DNA from: Nitrospira lenta
Lineage (GTDB): Bacteria; Nitrospirota; Nitrospiria; Nitrospirales; Nitrospiraceae
DNA length: 64,000 bases
Assembly (NCBI GenBank): GCA_945905765.1
Contig: CAMDPZ010000003.1
Coordinates: 1 to 64,000, forward strand
Reading direction: 5' to 3'
The translations under genes were made by a program, and so were the position numbers. Of the stretch, positions 1 to 9,136 are shown one piece after another; the stretch's first letter is position 1; every line of letters begins with the position of its first letter. The notes under the pieces were generated by a model. That model saw only the letters and a program-made list of their open reading frames with translations. It was not told the origin of the DNA and did no database searches.

Positions 1-399
1 TTCCGGTTGCCCATTAAGACTGAGCATGATGATGTCATCCAGGGTCAGGATCGACACCAGTTTGCCCGCTTCGTCGATGATCGGTAAACGACGGATGCCA
101 TGATGGCTCATGAGCGCGATGGCTGTGCTGACCTCCTCGTTTCGGGGGATCGTCACAGGCGGGGCCGACATGATGTCCCGTGCCAGCAGGGTTGTGCCAT
201 CCAATCCTGCCGCCATGACCCGAGTGACAAGATCTCGGTCCGTCAGGATTCCGACTGGTTTCCCCTCTTCCATCACGATCGCGTCGCCCACCCCATGCGT
301 CACCATGAGACTGGCCACGTCGCCGACCAAGGCATCCGGCGCGACCGTGTAAACCGTTATCGTCAACCCTTGGTCGTTAATGTTCATGTGTGAATCCAT
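1..399 (-). CDS. CBS-domain protein (partial, truncated by window edge)
   Basis: Reverse-strand translation MDSHMNINDQGLTITVYTVAPDALVGDVASLMVTHGVGDAIVMEEGKPVGILTDRDLVTRVMAAGLDG..IMSAPPVTIPRNEEVSTAIALMSHHGIRRLPIIDEAGKLVSILTLDDI; two CBS repeats. Confidence 0.85.
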   Translation of the reverse strand, partial: MDSHMNINDQGLTITVYTVAPDALVGDVASLMVTHGVGDAIVMEEGKPVGILTDRDLVTRVMAAGLDGTTLLARDIMSAPPVTIPRNEEVSTAIALMSHHGIRRLPIIDEAGKLVSILTLDDIIMLSLNGQPE

Positions 400-452
400 G
401 TTGGAGCGCCTGGCAAGGAGAAGCGGTTAGGCGTTACGTTGCTACAGGGCCT

Positions 453-758
453 CTAGGGCAGGCGCACCCAATTGTAGGTGACGATCTTTCCCGGAGGAAG
501 GTCGAAGGACCGCGTGCCTGACAGCGTGAATGAACTGCCAAATGATACGGTTCGAGGGGCGTCAAGCACTGCCGTTGGTCGCTGATTGTCGATCACGATG
601 ACCTCCGCAAGGGCGGGCTCTGATTGGTTACCAGAGTCGTCGACGACGATGAGCTGAAATCTGTGGCGCCCAGGAGGTAAGGGGGCGGTTGGGGTGACCG
701 TGACTTCAACTGTAGGGGCTTGGGTGCTAATAGGCTGGCCGGGAATGAATGTAGCCAT
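453..758 (-). CDS. Small Ig/PKD-like repeat protein
   Basis: MATFIPGQPISTQAPTVEVTVTPTAPLPPGRHRFQLIVVDDSGNQSEP...TAVLDAPRTVSFGSSFTLSGTRSFD; PKD/Ig-like pattern. Confidence 0.55.
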   Translation of the reverse strand: MATFIPGQPISTQAPTVEVTVTPTAPLPPGRHRFQLIVVDDSGNQSEPALAEVIVIDNQRPTAVLDAPRTVSFGSSFTLSGTRSFDLPPGKIVTYNWVRLP

Positions 759-888
759 AGGGTGCTCCTTTGCGATGGGGCTCCGTATCCGGATGGCACG
801 AGTCGTAAGCCGCTGGATGTGAGTGCTACGATATCCTGCCAGGATTGGCGATTGAAGTCCAAGAGTGTTTTTGTTGATTTTATGACGA

Positions 889-1530
889 TTAGGAGCGGGG
901 CTTCGCGAAGCCATCCATCCGGAGTATCTCCGCGACATTCTGCCCATCTACGAAGACATCGGCGACGAGGCGGTTGTAGACATCTCGCCCATGCGGGACG
1001 ATGTGGACCAGCCCGTTTCGTAGCAATTCTTGCAGCCGCAGCTTGGCGGCCGGTCCGCCCGGCTCGCTCATCTCGGGTGTGTCGATGCCTTTGAGCCTGA
1101 TGCGCTCGGCTCCATAGTGAAAGGTGTCGCCATCGACCACGTAGATTTGCCGTCCGTCGACCGTGCGCTCTGTTCCGCCGAGTCGCGCGAAGGTTTGCCG
1201 CCTGAGCAGCGCTTGGAAGCTTCGGCTAGTGGATCGGCGCAATCCGTTGCGTCTTTTGTGTGGGTGGAGTCCTTTTTCACGGTGAGGCCGGTGGGGATGG
1301 ATGGCGCTTCCTCCTTGCGGGGCCGGCTTCCAGCAGAGATCGCAGGAGGAGCGGGCGGGGGCATTGGGTGACAACGGAGCAGTGGGCAGGGAGGAAGGCT
1401 GTGTTGTGGTTGATTGAGTCAGCCCCTCAGAAGGCAGCGCCCATACGCACGAGAGGGTCCAGAGGATAATGAGCAGATATCTTTTCGAGATTCCGCCACG
1501 GAGGCTGGATATTTGTCGTAAGCATTCCAT
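889..1530 (-). CDS. Thermonuclease (SNase-like) family protein, probably secreted
   Basis: VVDGDTFHYGAERIRLKGIDTPEM and GRDVYNRLVADVFVDGQNVAEILRMDGFA motifs; hydrophobic N-terminus. Confidence 0.75.
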   Translation of the reverse strand: MECLRQISSLRGGISKRYLLIILWTLSCVWALPSEGLTQSTTTQPSSLPTAPLSPNAPARSSCDLCWKPAPQGGSAIHPHRPHREKGLHPHKRRNGLRRSTSRSFQALLRRQTFARLGGTERTVDGRQIYVVDGDTFHYGAERIRLKGIDTPEMSEPGGPAAKLRLQELLRNGLVHIVPHGRDVYNRLVADVFVDGQNVAEILRMDGFAKPRS

Positions 1531-1646
1531 ACAATGGGCGGAGCAGCAGGGTTCGTGCCAGATTTATTGACAATGAAGAAATTCGCATGCTGAAATGATC
1601 GGCATGTCGGGTGGTAAGACGTGAAGCTCATAGAGGGGGCCGTAAT

Positions 1647-1877
1647 ATGGATATGATGGGACGTGTGGGTTTGATCGAGGTGCCGATCTTGATCGCGCCG
1701 GATCAAAAGGTCTGGATGGATCGGATGATTAAGGAAGGCAAGATTGCCATTCCTCCGGGCGGGACGCTGGAAAAGGGTTCACTCTATTCGATGTTCGTCC
1801 GCATGCTTTTGCATAACGCGATGGAAGAGCAGAAGCGGCAGGAAGTGTTGGATATGGAGGACGAGGACGACGAATAG
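1647..1877 (+). CDS. Hypothetical protein
   Basis: 76-aa ORF MDMMGRVGLIEVPILIAPDQKVWMDRMIKEGKIAIPPGGTLEKGSLYSMFVRMLLHN...EDEDDE. Confidence 0.6.
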   Translation: MDMMGRVGLIEVPILIAPDQKVWMDRMIKEGKIAIPPGGTLEKGSLYSMFVRMLLHNAMEEQKRQEVLDMEDEDDE

Positions 1878-1879
1878 CC

Positions 1880-2000
1880 AGGATGCTGAAAACGGCTTCC
1901 TGCGTCGTTCTCGCTTCGCTCAAGCCCTCAACGTACTACGAAAGTACGCCTCGGGCTCTCGCTCGCTGCGGCCTTGCAGGGAAACCGTTTTGAGCATCCT
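1880..2000 (+). repeat. Intergenic palindromic repeat, copy R1
   Basis: Ends AGGATGCTGAAAACGG / CCGTTTTGAGCATCCT form a 16-bp terminal inverted repeat (1 mismatch); centre shares TCGTTCTCGC..CTCAACGTA..TACGCCTCGGG..CTGCGGCCTTGC with other copies. Confidence 0.85.
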
Positions 2001-2009
2001 GCAAGCTGT

Positions 2010-2110
2010 TGCAGCACCCGCCAGCATCATTTTCGCCTTGAAAGCATCCTCAATGTAGCTAGGGGTTTCGTTTCGCTCAAGGGCTCAACGTATGTAACGT
2101 ACGTTGAGCC
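2010..2110 (+). repeat. Degenerate second copy of the intergenic repeat (R1b) ending in a perfect 11-bp hairpin
   Basis: cgccagcatcattttcgccttgaaagcatcctcaatgtagc closely matches R2; GGCTCAACGTA (2082-2092) pairs with TACGTTGAGCC (2100-2110). Confidence 0.6.
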
Positions 2111-2195
2111 TTTGGGCTATCTGAGACCTTGCTGTATCTGAGCAATGAAAATTTGTATCTCGCGAGATACGAGAGGCGCTTCACGAACGACGCGA

Positions 2196-3479
2196 CTAGA
2201 GACTCTTGAATGCGGCGTGCGCGGCCTTGATCGTTTTTTCGATGTCGCTGGTTGAGTGAGCGGTCGAGAGAAAGGCTGCTTCGAATTGTGAGGGGGCGAG
2301 GTAGATGCCCTGTTCCAGCATCTTGTGGAAGAACTGCCCGTAGCGCTTCGTGTCCGAGAGTTTCGCGGTATTCCAGTCCACCACTGCGCTTGAGGTAAAG
2401 AAGGCGCCCAGCATCGAACCGACTCTGGTTTGCGTGAGCGGGATGCCGGCTTTCTTGGCCGCCTGACCGATCCCTTCGGCCAGGGCTGCGGATTTTTCCT
2501 CCAGCTTCTTATAGACCCCGCGGACCTTGAGCTGCTTGAGGGTTTCAATGCCGGCGGAGACGGCCAGCGGATTGCCCGACAGGGTTCCCGCCTGGTAGAC
2601 CGGCCCGGAGGGCGCGATCAGGTCCATGATTTCTTTCCGTCCCCCGTAGGCACCGACCGGCAAACCTCCGCCGATGATTTTCCCCAGCACCGTCAGGTCC
2701 GGCGTAATGCCGTAGAGCGTTTGGGCGCCGCCGTAGGTGACGCGGAAGCCGGAGATCACTTCGTCGAAAATCAGGAGGATGCCGTTTTCCGCCGTGAGCC
2801 GGCGGAGCGTCCTGAGGAAGTCCTGCGCCGGCGGCACGACACCCATGTTTCCTGCGATCGGCTCGAGAATGATGCAGGCCAGCGTGTTCCGTTGTTCTTT
2901 GATGATTTGCTGGACCGCCCGGATGTCGTTGTAGGGGACGGTCAAGGTGTGCTTCGCAAAGTCCGCCGGGACTCCGAGCGAGTCGGGAATTCCCAAGGTG
3001 GCCAAGCCGGATCCGGCTTTCGCCAGCAAGTAGTCGCTGTGACCGTGGTAGCAGCCGTCGAATTTGAGAATGTTGTCGCGCTTCGTAAAACCGCGGGCCA
3101 CGCGAATCGCGCTCATGACCGCTTCGGTGCCGGAACTGACCAGCCGGACCTTTTCCATCGAGGGGAAGGCCTGGTTGATCATGCGGGCGAGGGTGACTTC
3201 CAGCTCGGTCGGCGCGCCGTAACTCGTGCCGTTCGCGGCGGCCTTCTTGATGGTGCGGATGATGGCCGGGGCGGCGTGGCCCAAAATCATCGGGCCCCAT
3301 GAGAGGATATAGTCGATGTAGCTGTTCCCGTCGACGTCGTAGAGGCGGGCGCCTTTGGCTCGTTTGATAAATCGCGGCTGGCCTCCGACGGAGCGGAAGG
3401 CGCGCACCGGACTATTCACGCCACCGGGGATTAGCTGCTGCGCGTCGGCGAATAATTTAGCGGAGCGAGTCGTTTTCAT
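2196..3479 (-). CDS. hemL: Glutamate-1-semialdehyde 2,1-aminomutase
   Basis: SAKLFADAQQLIPGGVNSPVRAFRSVGGQPRFIKRAKGARLYDVDGNSYIDYILSWGPMILGH; class III aminotransferase motif LLIFDEVISGFRV. Confidence 0.95.
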   Translation of the reverse strand: MKTTRSAKLFADAQQLIPGGVNSPVRAFRSVGGQPRFIKRAKGARLYDVDGNSYIDYILSWGPMILGHAAPAIIRTIKKAAANGTSYGAPTELEVTLARMINQAFPSMEKVRLVSSGTEAVMSAIRVARGFTKRDNILKFDGCYHGHSDYLLAKAGSGLATLGIPDSLGVPADFAKHTLTVPYNDIRAVQQIIKEQRNTLACIILEPIAGNMGVVPPAQDFLRTLRRLTAENGILLIFDEVISGFRVTYGGAQTLYGITPDLTVLGKIIGGGLPVGAYGGRKEIMDLIAPSGPVYQAGTLSGNPLAVSAGIETLKQLKVRGVYKKLEEKSAALAEGIGQAAKKAGIPLTQTRVGSMLGAFFTSSAVVDWNTAKLSDTKRYGQFFHKMLEQGIYLAPSQFEAAFLSTAHSTSDIEKTIKAAHAAFKSL

Positions 3480-3541
3480 AGTTTTCATAATGGGGGCGCA
3501 CAGTACCATGCAGCGGGTTGTCGGTCAAGAAACCATAGCGG

Positions 3542-3665
3542 TAGGCTGCTGAAAAAGCCTGCCAGCATCGTTCTCGCCTTGAACGCATCCTCAACGTAGC
3601 CAGGGGCTTCGCCTCCGGTGTGTTCATCGGCTGCGGCCTTGCTGGCAGACTTTTTGAGCAGCCTA
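3542..3665 (+). repeat. Intergenic palindromic repeat, copy R2 (best-preserved ends)
   Basis: TAGGCTGCTGAAAAAGCCTGCCAGC at left versus GCTGGCAGACTTTTTGAGCAGCCTA at right: 25-bp inverted repeat with 2 mismatches. Confidence 0.9.
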
Positions 3666-3666
3666 T

Positions 3667-4194
3667 TTAGGTTCGCTTTGCGGGAGCTTTAGGTTTGGCC
3701 GGTTCCGCGCTGATCTCGCTCATCTCCCAGCGGGTCCGTTTTGATTTCTCCCGCTCCGATACGGCGAACAGCACGTGAAAGGGCGTTACGCGTTTCGCGC
3801 CCATGCCAGCCTGTCCGCTTCCCCAGGCCTCTCCCGCATCGCTCAAGACCTCCAGAAATGTTTCATACTCGTCTTCGTCGTCTGGCAACAGTTGCGCCGC
3901 ATCGGTGATCAGCAAAATATAGCCCTTGGCCGGCAGCCATTCCAGGTCGGCTAGACATTCTTCCAGGGCGTCCCAGTTATGGCCGAAGTAGTCCGGGAAA
4001 TCCAAGGCGCGGGCAAACTCGTTCAAGAGGCCAGCGGTAGTCTGACACTTGGCTCCCTTGATAATCTTCAACTTATAACCGTCCGGCACAGGTACGAGGG
4101 AGTCGGCTCGCTGTCCGGCTTTCACGACCAGTAAAGAAGACCAGGGAGCTTGGGTCGATTGCAGATAAGCAGGCAAGGTGAGTTTGGGCATCAT
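3667..4194 (-). CDS. Barstar-family (barnase inhibitor) protein
   Basis: KIIKGAKCQTTAGLLNEFARALDFPDYFGHNWDALEECLADLEWLP; barstar signature; start codon overlaps the stop of the upstream RNase gene. Confidence 0.8.
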   Translation of the reverse strand: MMPKLTLPAYLQSTQAPWSSLLVVKAGQRADSLVPVPDGYKLKIIKGAKCQTTAGLLNEFARALDFPDYFGHNWDALEECLADLEWLPAKGYILLITDAAQLLPDDEDEYETFLEVLSDAGEAWGSGQAGMGAKRVTPFHVLFAVSEREKSKRTRWEMSEISAEPAKPKAPAKRT

Positions 4195-4592
4195 GGTGTT
4201 GTACTCAATGGAGTGAACGTTCGATAGTGATCGCCGCTGTAGTAGGCCTTGCCCGTGTCCTGTTCGACGACGATCCGTTCCGCATCCCGCGAGCGGCCTC
4301 GTATTTTCGGATTCACATCGTACTCGTGATAGTGGCCCGGGGGAAGGCGATGTTCGCGATTCTGAAACTCACGCCCTCCAATATAGCCTGGCAGGGGGTC
4401 GCCATGCCTGGCCTGGAGTTGCGCCAGGAGGTCTTGCGCCTTTTGAGGCGCGGTTGTTGTGGGAGCGACAGATTCCGCTGCCTCGGCCCGTTCGATGAGC
4501 CAGGTGGCGGAGGGGCCCTTCCATGGCCCAAGGGGAAGCGAGGCCAGGAGGCTCAAGAAGACCAGGAGGCTGACGATCCACCGTCGATTCAT
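4191..4592 (-). CDS. Secreted barnase/RNase N1-T1-like ribonuclease
   Basis: Signal-like N-terminus MNRRWIVSLLVFLSLLASLPLG; C-terminal LPGYIGGREFQNREHRLPPGHYHEYDVNPKIRGRSRDAERIVVEQDTGKAYYSGDHYRTF. Confidence 0.8.
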   Translation of the reverse strand: MNRRWIVSLLVFLSLLASLPLGPWKGPSATWLIERAEAAESVAPTTTAPQKAQDLLAQLQARHGDPLPGYIGGREFQNREHRLPPGHYHEYDVNPKIRGRSRDAERIVVEQDTGKAYYSGDHYRTFTPLSTTP

Positions 4593-4810
4593 GACGCGAT
4601 CCTTTGCCGGGCAAGATCCGAGTCGAAGGAGAGTGCACGACCGTAGCATGGGGTTTTCAAACAGGTCAACGTGAGACGAGCAGAGAGGCTTTGCGGCGCC
4701 GGAACCCGTTTGCTAGAATGAGACACGCGATCGTCATCAGGCGCACGAACCGTGAGTTCCACGAGAGTTATGTGCAGTCCGCAGCCTGTCCACTGGTGAT
4801 TTCTTCTTTC

Positions 4811-6271
4811 ATGCGAAAAGCAAAAATTGTATGCACGATCGGTCCGGCCAGCGCCGAACCTTCTATGCTCGAACAGCTGATTACGAGCGGGATGAACGTG
4901 GCTCGGCTCAATTTCTCTCATGGCACGCACGAGTCGCACCGCGCAGCGATTGCCTCGATCCGCGCCGTGGCGGAGCGCCTGCAGCTGCCGGTTGCGATTT
5001 TACAGGATTTGCAGGGGCCTCGAATCAGGGTGGGCGCGCTCGACGGAGATGGAATCGAGGTGCTGGCAACACAGAGCATCAGGCTCGTCGGAGGTCTGTT
5101 GCGGTCGGGCGGGCAGATCGGCAGCCAGGTCGTGGCCCCTTCGAATCTCACGGAGATCCCGGTCGTCTATCCGCAACTGGCGCGCGACGTGCGGCCTGGG
5201 GCTAGAATCTTGATCGACGACGGACTGATCGAATTGCTCGTGACATCGGTGACTGGCGGGGCGGTCGAGTGCCAGGTGAAGACCGGCGGGCGGATCAGGT
5301 CGCACAAGGGGATCAATCTGCCAGGCACCACGATCAGCGCGCCCACGCTGACGGACAAGGACCGGCAGGACATTCGGTTCGGCGTCGCGGAAGGCGTGGA
5401 CTATATGGCCCTTTCGTTCGTGCGGGGACCGGAAGATGTGCAAGCGGCGCGGCGTCTGGTGGCGGAGTGCGGAGGCGATCAGCCGATTATCGCCAAGATC
5501 GAACGGGCTGAAGCCATTGCGTCGCTGGATGCCTTGTTGGAGGAAGCGGATGGGGTCATGATTGCGCGGGGCGATCTGGGCGTGGAGATGGGGCCGGAAG
5601 TCGTACCGATCCTCCAGAAGCGGATCATTACGAAGGCGAATCAGCATCGCCGCTTGGTCATTACGGCCACGCAAATGCTCGAGTCCATGACACAGAATCC
5701 CAGCCCGACCAGGGCGGAAGCGTCCGATGTGGCCAACGCAATTTTTGACGGCACCGATGCCGTTATGCTCTCGGCGGAAACCGCTCGCGGGCAATATCCG
5801 GTCGAATCGGTGCAGGTGATGGACCGGATTGTGCGTGTGGCGGAAGGCGAGACCCTGTTTCTGACCGCTGGCCCGGGCAAACGGTCGTCCGGCCATGAGC
5901 ATCGCGCGATTCCTGAGGCGATGTGCGAAGCAGCCGCATCGGCGGCAGCCGCGACAGAGGCGACGGCGATTGCCACGTTCAGCGAGTCCGGCACAACGGC
6001 CCGGCTCCTCTCGAAGCAACGGCCTGCCGCTCCCATTGTGGCCTTCACTCCGCACGAGCCCGTGCGCCGGAGGATGGCGCTCTATTGGGGCGTGCTGCCC
6101 AGGCTGATGGCCAGAGTCCAGGATCCGGATGAGCGCGTCCGCGCGGTCGAGCAACGATTAATGGAGGAGACGTTGGCAAAAACGGGAGATTGCGTCGTGC
6201 TGTTATCCGGGACTGTGACGGGACAATTGGGAGGTACGAATGCCATGAAGCTCCATAGGATTGTGTCATGA
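4811..6271 (+). CDS. pyk: Pyruvate kinase
   Basis: MRKAKIVCTIGPASAEPSMLEQLITSGMNVARLNFSHGTHESH..; MIARGDLGVEMGPEVVPILQKRII; ITATQMLESMTQNPSPTRAEASDVANAIFDGTDAVMLSAETA. Confidence 0.95.
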   Translation: MRKAKIVCTIGPASAEPSMLEQLITSGMNVARLNFSHGTHESHRAAIASIRAVAERLQLPVAILQDLQGPRIRVGALDGDGIEVLATQSIRLVGGLLRSGGQIGSQVVAPSNLTEIPVVYPQLARDVRPGARILIDDGLIELLVTSVTGGAVECQVKTGGRIRSHKGINLPGTTISAPTLTDKDRQDIRFGVAEGVDYMALSFVRGPEDVQAARRLVAECGGDQPIIAKIERAEAIASLDALLEEADGVMIARGDLGVEMGPEVVPILQKRIITKANQHRRLVITATQMLESMTQNPSPTRAEASDVANAIFDGTDAVMLSAETARGQYPVESVQVMDRIVRVAEGETLFLTAGPGKRSSGHEHRAIPEAMCEAAASAAAATEATAIATFSESGTTARLLSKQRPAAPIVAFTPHEPVRRRMALYWGVLPRLMARVQDPDERVRAVEQRLMEETLAKTGDCVVLLSGTVTGQLGGTNAMKLHRIVS

Positions 6272-6825
6272 GCCGCCGTCTGTTCGGTCCGCTGGCCGTA
6301 TTGCTGGCTCTGATCGGCTGGCTCTTTGCCGCGAATATCGTGTCGGCGCAGACCGGCTCCCTCGATCATTCTCCAGCCGAGGTGGTGAAACGATATTTGG
6401 GGCTTGATTATAAGGGAGCCAGGCTCGATGTGATGTCGATCGATACGGTCTCTTCTTACACGAATTGGCATGAAGAGCCGACGTGGGGGCAGGTCGTCGT
6501 GATTCGGGGTTTCACGGTGGCGGAGCATTACCGTCAATGGGAGGTGATCGATCAATTCGAACTGATCATCCCGGTCACCTTTCAGGTCCTCGGTTCGGTG
6601 AATCTGGAGACCGCCAGCTTTACCCAGGAGGTGAAGACGGAAGAGGTGCGGGTTCATGTGAAAGCCGTCAACAATCGATGGAGAATTATCGAGCCGATGC
6701 TGCCGCCTCACGTGGGGCAGAAGCGGATGGTGAATGTCGTGCGTGAAGCGTGGATGAAGGAAACCGACCAGGCGAAGCGAGATCTGCTCGATTCGTTGCG
6801 GGACGAGTTGCGAAAGGCCAAATGA
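6268..6825 (+). CDS. Hypothetical exported protein
   Basis: 185-aa ORF with N-terminal hydrophobic segment; overlaps pyk stop (ATGA). Confidence 0.65.
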   Translation: MSRRLFGPLAVLLALIGWLFAANIVSAQTGSLDHSPAEVVKRYLGLDYKGARLDVMSIDTVSSYTNWHEEPTWGQVVVIRGFTVAEHYRQWEVIDQFELIIPVTFQVLGSVNLETASFTQEVKTEEVRVHVKAVNNRWRIIEPMLPPHVGQKRMVNVVREAWMKETDQAKRDLLDSLRDELRKAK

Positions 6826-7472
6826 TGGGGAAGACGTCGGTTGAGTTGTTGATTTTCGATCTGGACGGGACGTTGATCGAGTCCAAGTGGGATATTGCCG
6901 CGTCGGTGAACCTCACGTTAGCCGAGCTGGGATTGCCGGAGCGGCCATTGGAGGAAATCTTCGGGTTTGTGGGCGACGGAGTGAAGCAACTGTTGCGCTT
7001 GTCGGTCGGCGAGAGCACTCGGGTCACCTACGACGAGATCTTGCGGGTGTTCAGAGGGCAATACCTGGCCCATTGTCTCGATCGCACCACGTTTTATCCA
7101 GGTATCGGAGAAATGTTGACGCATTTTTCCGCCAAACGGAAGGCCGTGGCCACCAATAAAGCGATCGAGTACACGAATGTGATTCTCCAGGGGTTGGGGG
7201 CGGATCATTTTGAGTATGTCGTCGGTGGCGACCATGGATTCGGATTGAAACCGGAGCCTGGCATGCTGTTGCATGTGATGAAAGAATTGAATGTCTCGCC
7301 CGAACGTACCGTCCTCATCGGGGACAGTACCAACGATATCAACGGCGGGCATAACGCCGGGATTCGTGTCTGCGCGGTCGGCTATGGCATGGGGAACCGC
7401 GCCAAGATGGAAGCCTGTCAACCGGACTGGTTTATCGAACGGCCGGAAGAATTAATGGAGCTTTTTATATGA
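6822..7472 (+). CDS. gph: HAD-family phosphatase, phosphoglycolate phosphatase-like
   Basis: ELLIFDLDGTLIESK; GLKPEPGMLLHVMKELNVSPERTVLIGDSTNDINGGHNAGIRVCAVGYG. Confidence 0.85.
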   Translation: MMGKTSVELLIFDLDGTLIESKWDIAASVNLTLAELGLPERPLEEIFGFVGDGVKQLLRLSVGESTRVTYDEILRVFRGQYLAHCLDRTTFYPGIGEMLTHFSAKRKAVATNKAIEYTNVILQGLGADHFEYVVGGDHGFGLKPEPGMLLHVMKELNVSPERTVLIGDSTNDINGGHNAGIRVCAVGYGMGNRAKMEACQPDWFIERPEELMELFI

Positions 7473-9136
7473 CGATTCAAGCGTCGTTCGTATCTCGTGA
7501 AGCGTATCTCGTGAAAAGACCGGACGAGGTTCTCGGCGTTCAATCCTTATTCCTTCCTGCGCTTCACGCGTCACGCCTCACGGCTCTGATCGTTGCTATG
7601 GCTCTCAGCCTCAGTTTCGACCTCAATCCGACATTTGCGGCCTCGCCCAGCTTGGCGGATCGTGTGGTGGAACAGAAGCTAGCGAATGGCCTAACCGTAC
7701 TCATGGTCGAGCGGCATCAGACTCCGGTGGTCTCCCTCAACATGACCTTCCGGGTCGGAGGGGTGAACGAGCAGATCGGCCAGACAGGTTTGGCGCACCT
7801 CTATGAACATATGGCCTTCAAGGGTACGAGGACGGTGGGGACGAAGAGTTACGAGAAGGAGCGGCCCCTACTCGAAGAACTGTTTCGCGTGGGAACTGAG
7901 TTGGAACAGCGGCAACGGGACCTCACAAAGAGGAATCAGGAGAAACCGGCTAGCCCAGAAGAACATGGAGTCATTGAGCGCCTCCAGAAACGATTCACGG
8001 AGCTACAGGAACAAGCAGGACAGTTTGTGGCAGGCAATGAGATGGCCTTGCTCTACCAGCGACATGGCGGGGTCGGCCTCAATGCCTCGACCGGCAAGGA
8101 CCTGACCCGCTACATGATCAGTCTCCCGGCCAATCGCCTGCCCCTGTGGGCTGCGCTCGAAGCCGACCGCATGGCCCACCCGGTCCTTCGCGAATTCTAT
8201 AAGGAGCGAGGCGTGGTTATGGAGGAACGGCGGTTGCGGAACGACGACAGCCCCAACGGCCTGTTGTTCGAAACCTTCACCTCGGCCGCCTTTCGCGCTC
8301 ATCAGTACGGCATTCCGACGATTGGCTGGGAGTCGGATATTTTGTCGCTCACGCCGGCCGACACGGAAGCTTTCTTCAAATCCCATTACGGTCCAGACAA
8401 TGCGACGATTGCCATCGTCGGCGATATCAATCCGAAGGAAGTGATGGCCCTGATCGAACAAACTTTCGGCAAGATCCCGGCTGCGCCTCGGCAGCCTCAG
8501 ATCGTGACGGTCGAGCCACCGCAACGGGGGGAGCGCCGCGTGGAAGTGGAGTTTGATGCCGAACCCTCTGTGGCCATCGGGTTCCACAAGCCGGCCTTGG
8601 GCTATCCGGACGACTATGTTTTCGACGTGATCGACGCGGTGCTGACCGAGGGCCTCACCTCCCGGCTCTATGCCAATCTGGTTCGCGACCAACGGATCGC
8701 CGCCTCAGTCAATTCCGATTCGAATTATCCAGGGGTCCGTTCCCCGAACCTGTTCGTGTTCAGCGCTACACCGCTCGCGCCCCATACGACAGCGGAAGTC
8801 GAAGCAGCCATCTATGCCGAGCTCGAACGGCTCAAGACGGAACCAGTCTCCGCCAAGGAGCTGGAAAAGGTGTTGAACAATCTCGACGCAGATTTAGTGC
8901 GGGCGCTCCGGTCCAACGGAGGCCTCGCCTCTCAGTTGGCCCTCTATCAGACGGTGGCCGAAGATTGGCGTTATGCGCTGAAGGCTCGGGATAAAATTGC
9001 GGCTGTCACGCCGGCAGATATCCAGCGGGTGGCGGTTGAATATTTTACAAAAACGAACCGGACTGTGGCGACATTGGTGAAGAAGGCTGGAGAGAAAAAG
9101 GTTGCGACGGCGCCGAAGCAAGAGGTGGCGCGATGA
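7469..9136 (+). CDS. M16 (pitrilysin) family zinc protease, catalytic subunit
   Basis: HLYEHMAFKGT (HxxEH zinc motif), signal-like region, downstream M16 domain. Confidence 0.88.
   Translation: MTIQASFVSREAYLVKRPDEVLGVQSLFLPALHASRLTALIVAMALSLSFDLNPTFAASPSLADRVVEQKLANGLTVLMVERHQTPVVSLNMTFRVGGVNEQIGQTGLAHLYEHMAFKGTRTVGTKSYEKERPLLEELFRVGTELEQRQRDLTKRNQEKPASPEEHGVIERLQKRFTELQEQAGQFVAGNEMALLYQRHGGVGLNASTGKDLTRYMISLPANRLPLWAALEADRMAHPVLREFYKERGVVMEERRLRNDDSPNGLLFETFTSAAFRAHQYGIPTIGWESDILSLTPADTEAFFKSHYGPDNATIAIVGDINPKEVMALIEQTFGKIPAAPRQPQIVTVEPPQRGERRVEVEFDAEPSVAIGFHKPALGYPDDYVFDVIDAVLTEGLTSRLYANLVRDQRIAASVNSDSNYPGVRSPNLFVFSATPLAPHTTAEVEAAIYAELERLKTEPVSAKELEKVLNNLDADLVRALRSNGGLASQLALYQTVAEDWRYALKARDKIAAVTPADIQRVAVEYFTKTNRTVATLVKKAGEKKVATAPKQEVAR

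Noticed and set aside
1068-1364. Possible compensating frameshift in the thermonuclease linker region (alternative minus-strand frame looks linker-like)
   Set aside because: The main frame is open throughout and contains the intact catalytic segment; the linker alone cannot decide it.
2430-3302. 290-aa plus-strand ORF opposite hemL (and similar long antisense ORFs, e.g. 5000-6154, 21412-22347, 13733-14752)
   Set aside because: High-GC antisense shadow ORFs: low-complexity Arg/Gly/Asp-rich translations lying over well-recognised genes.
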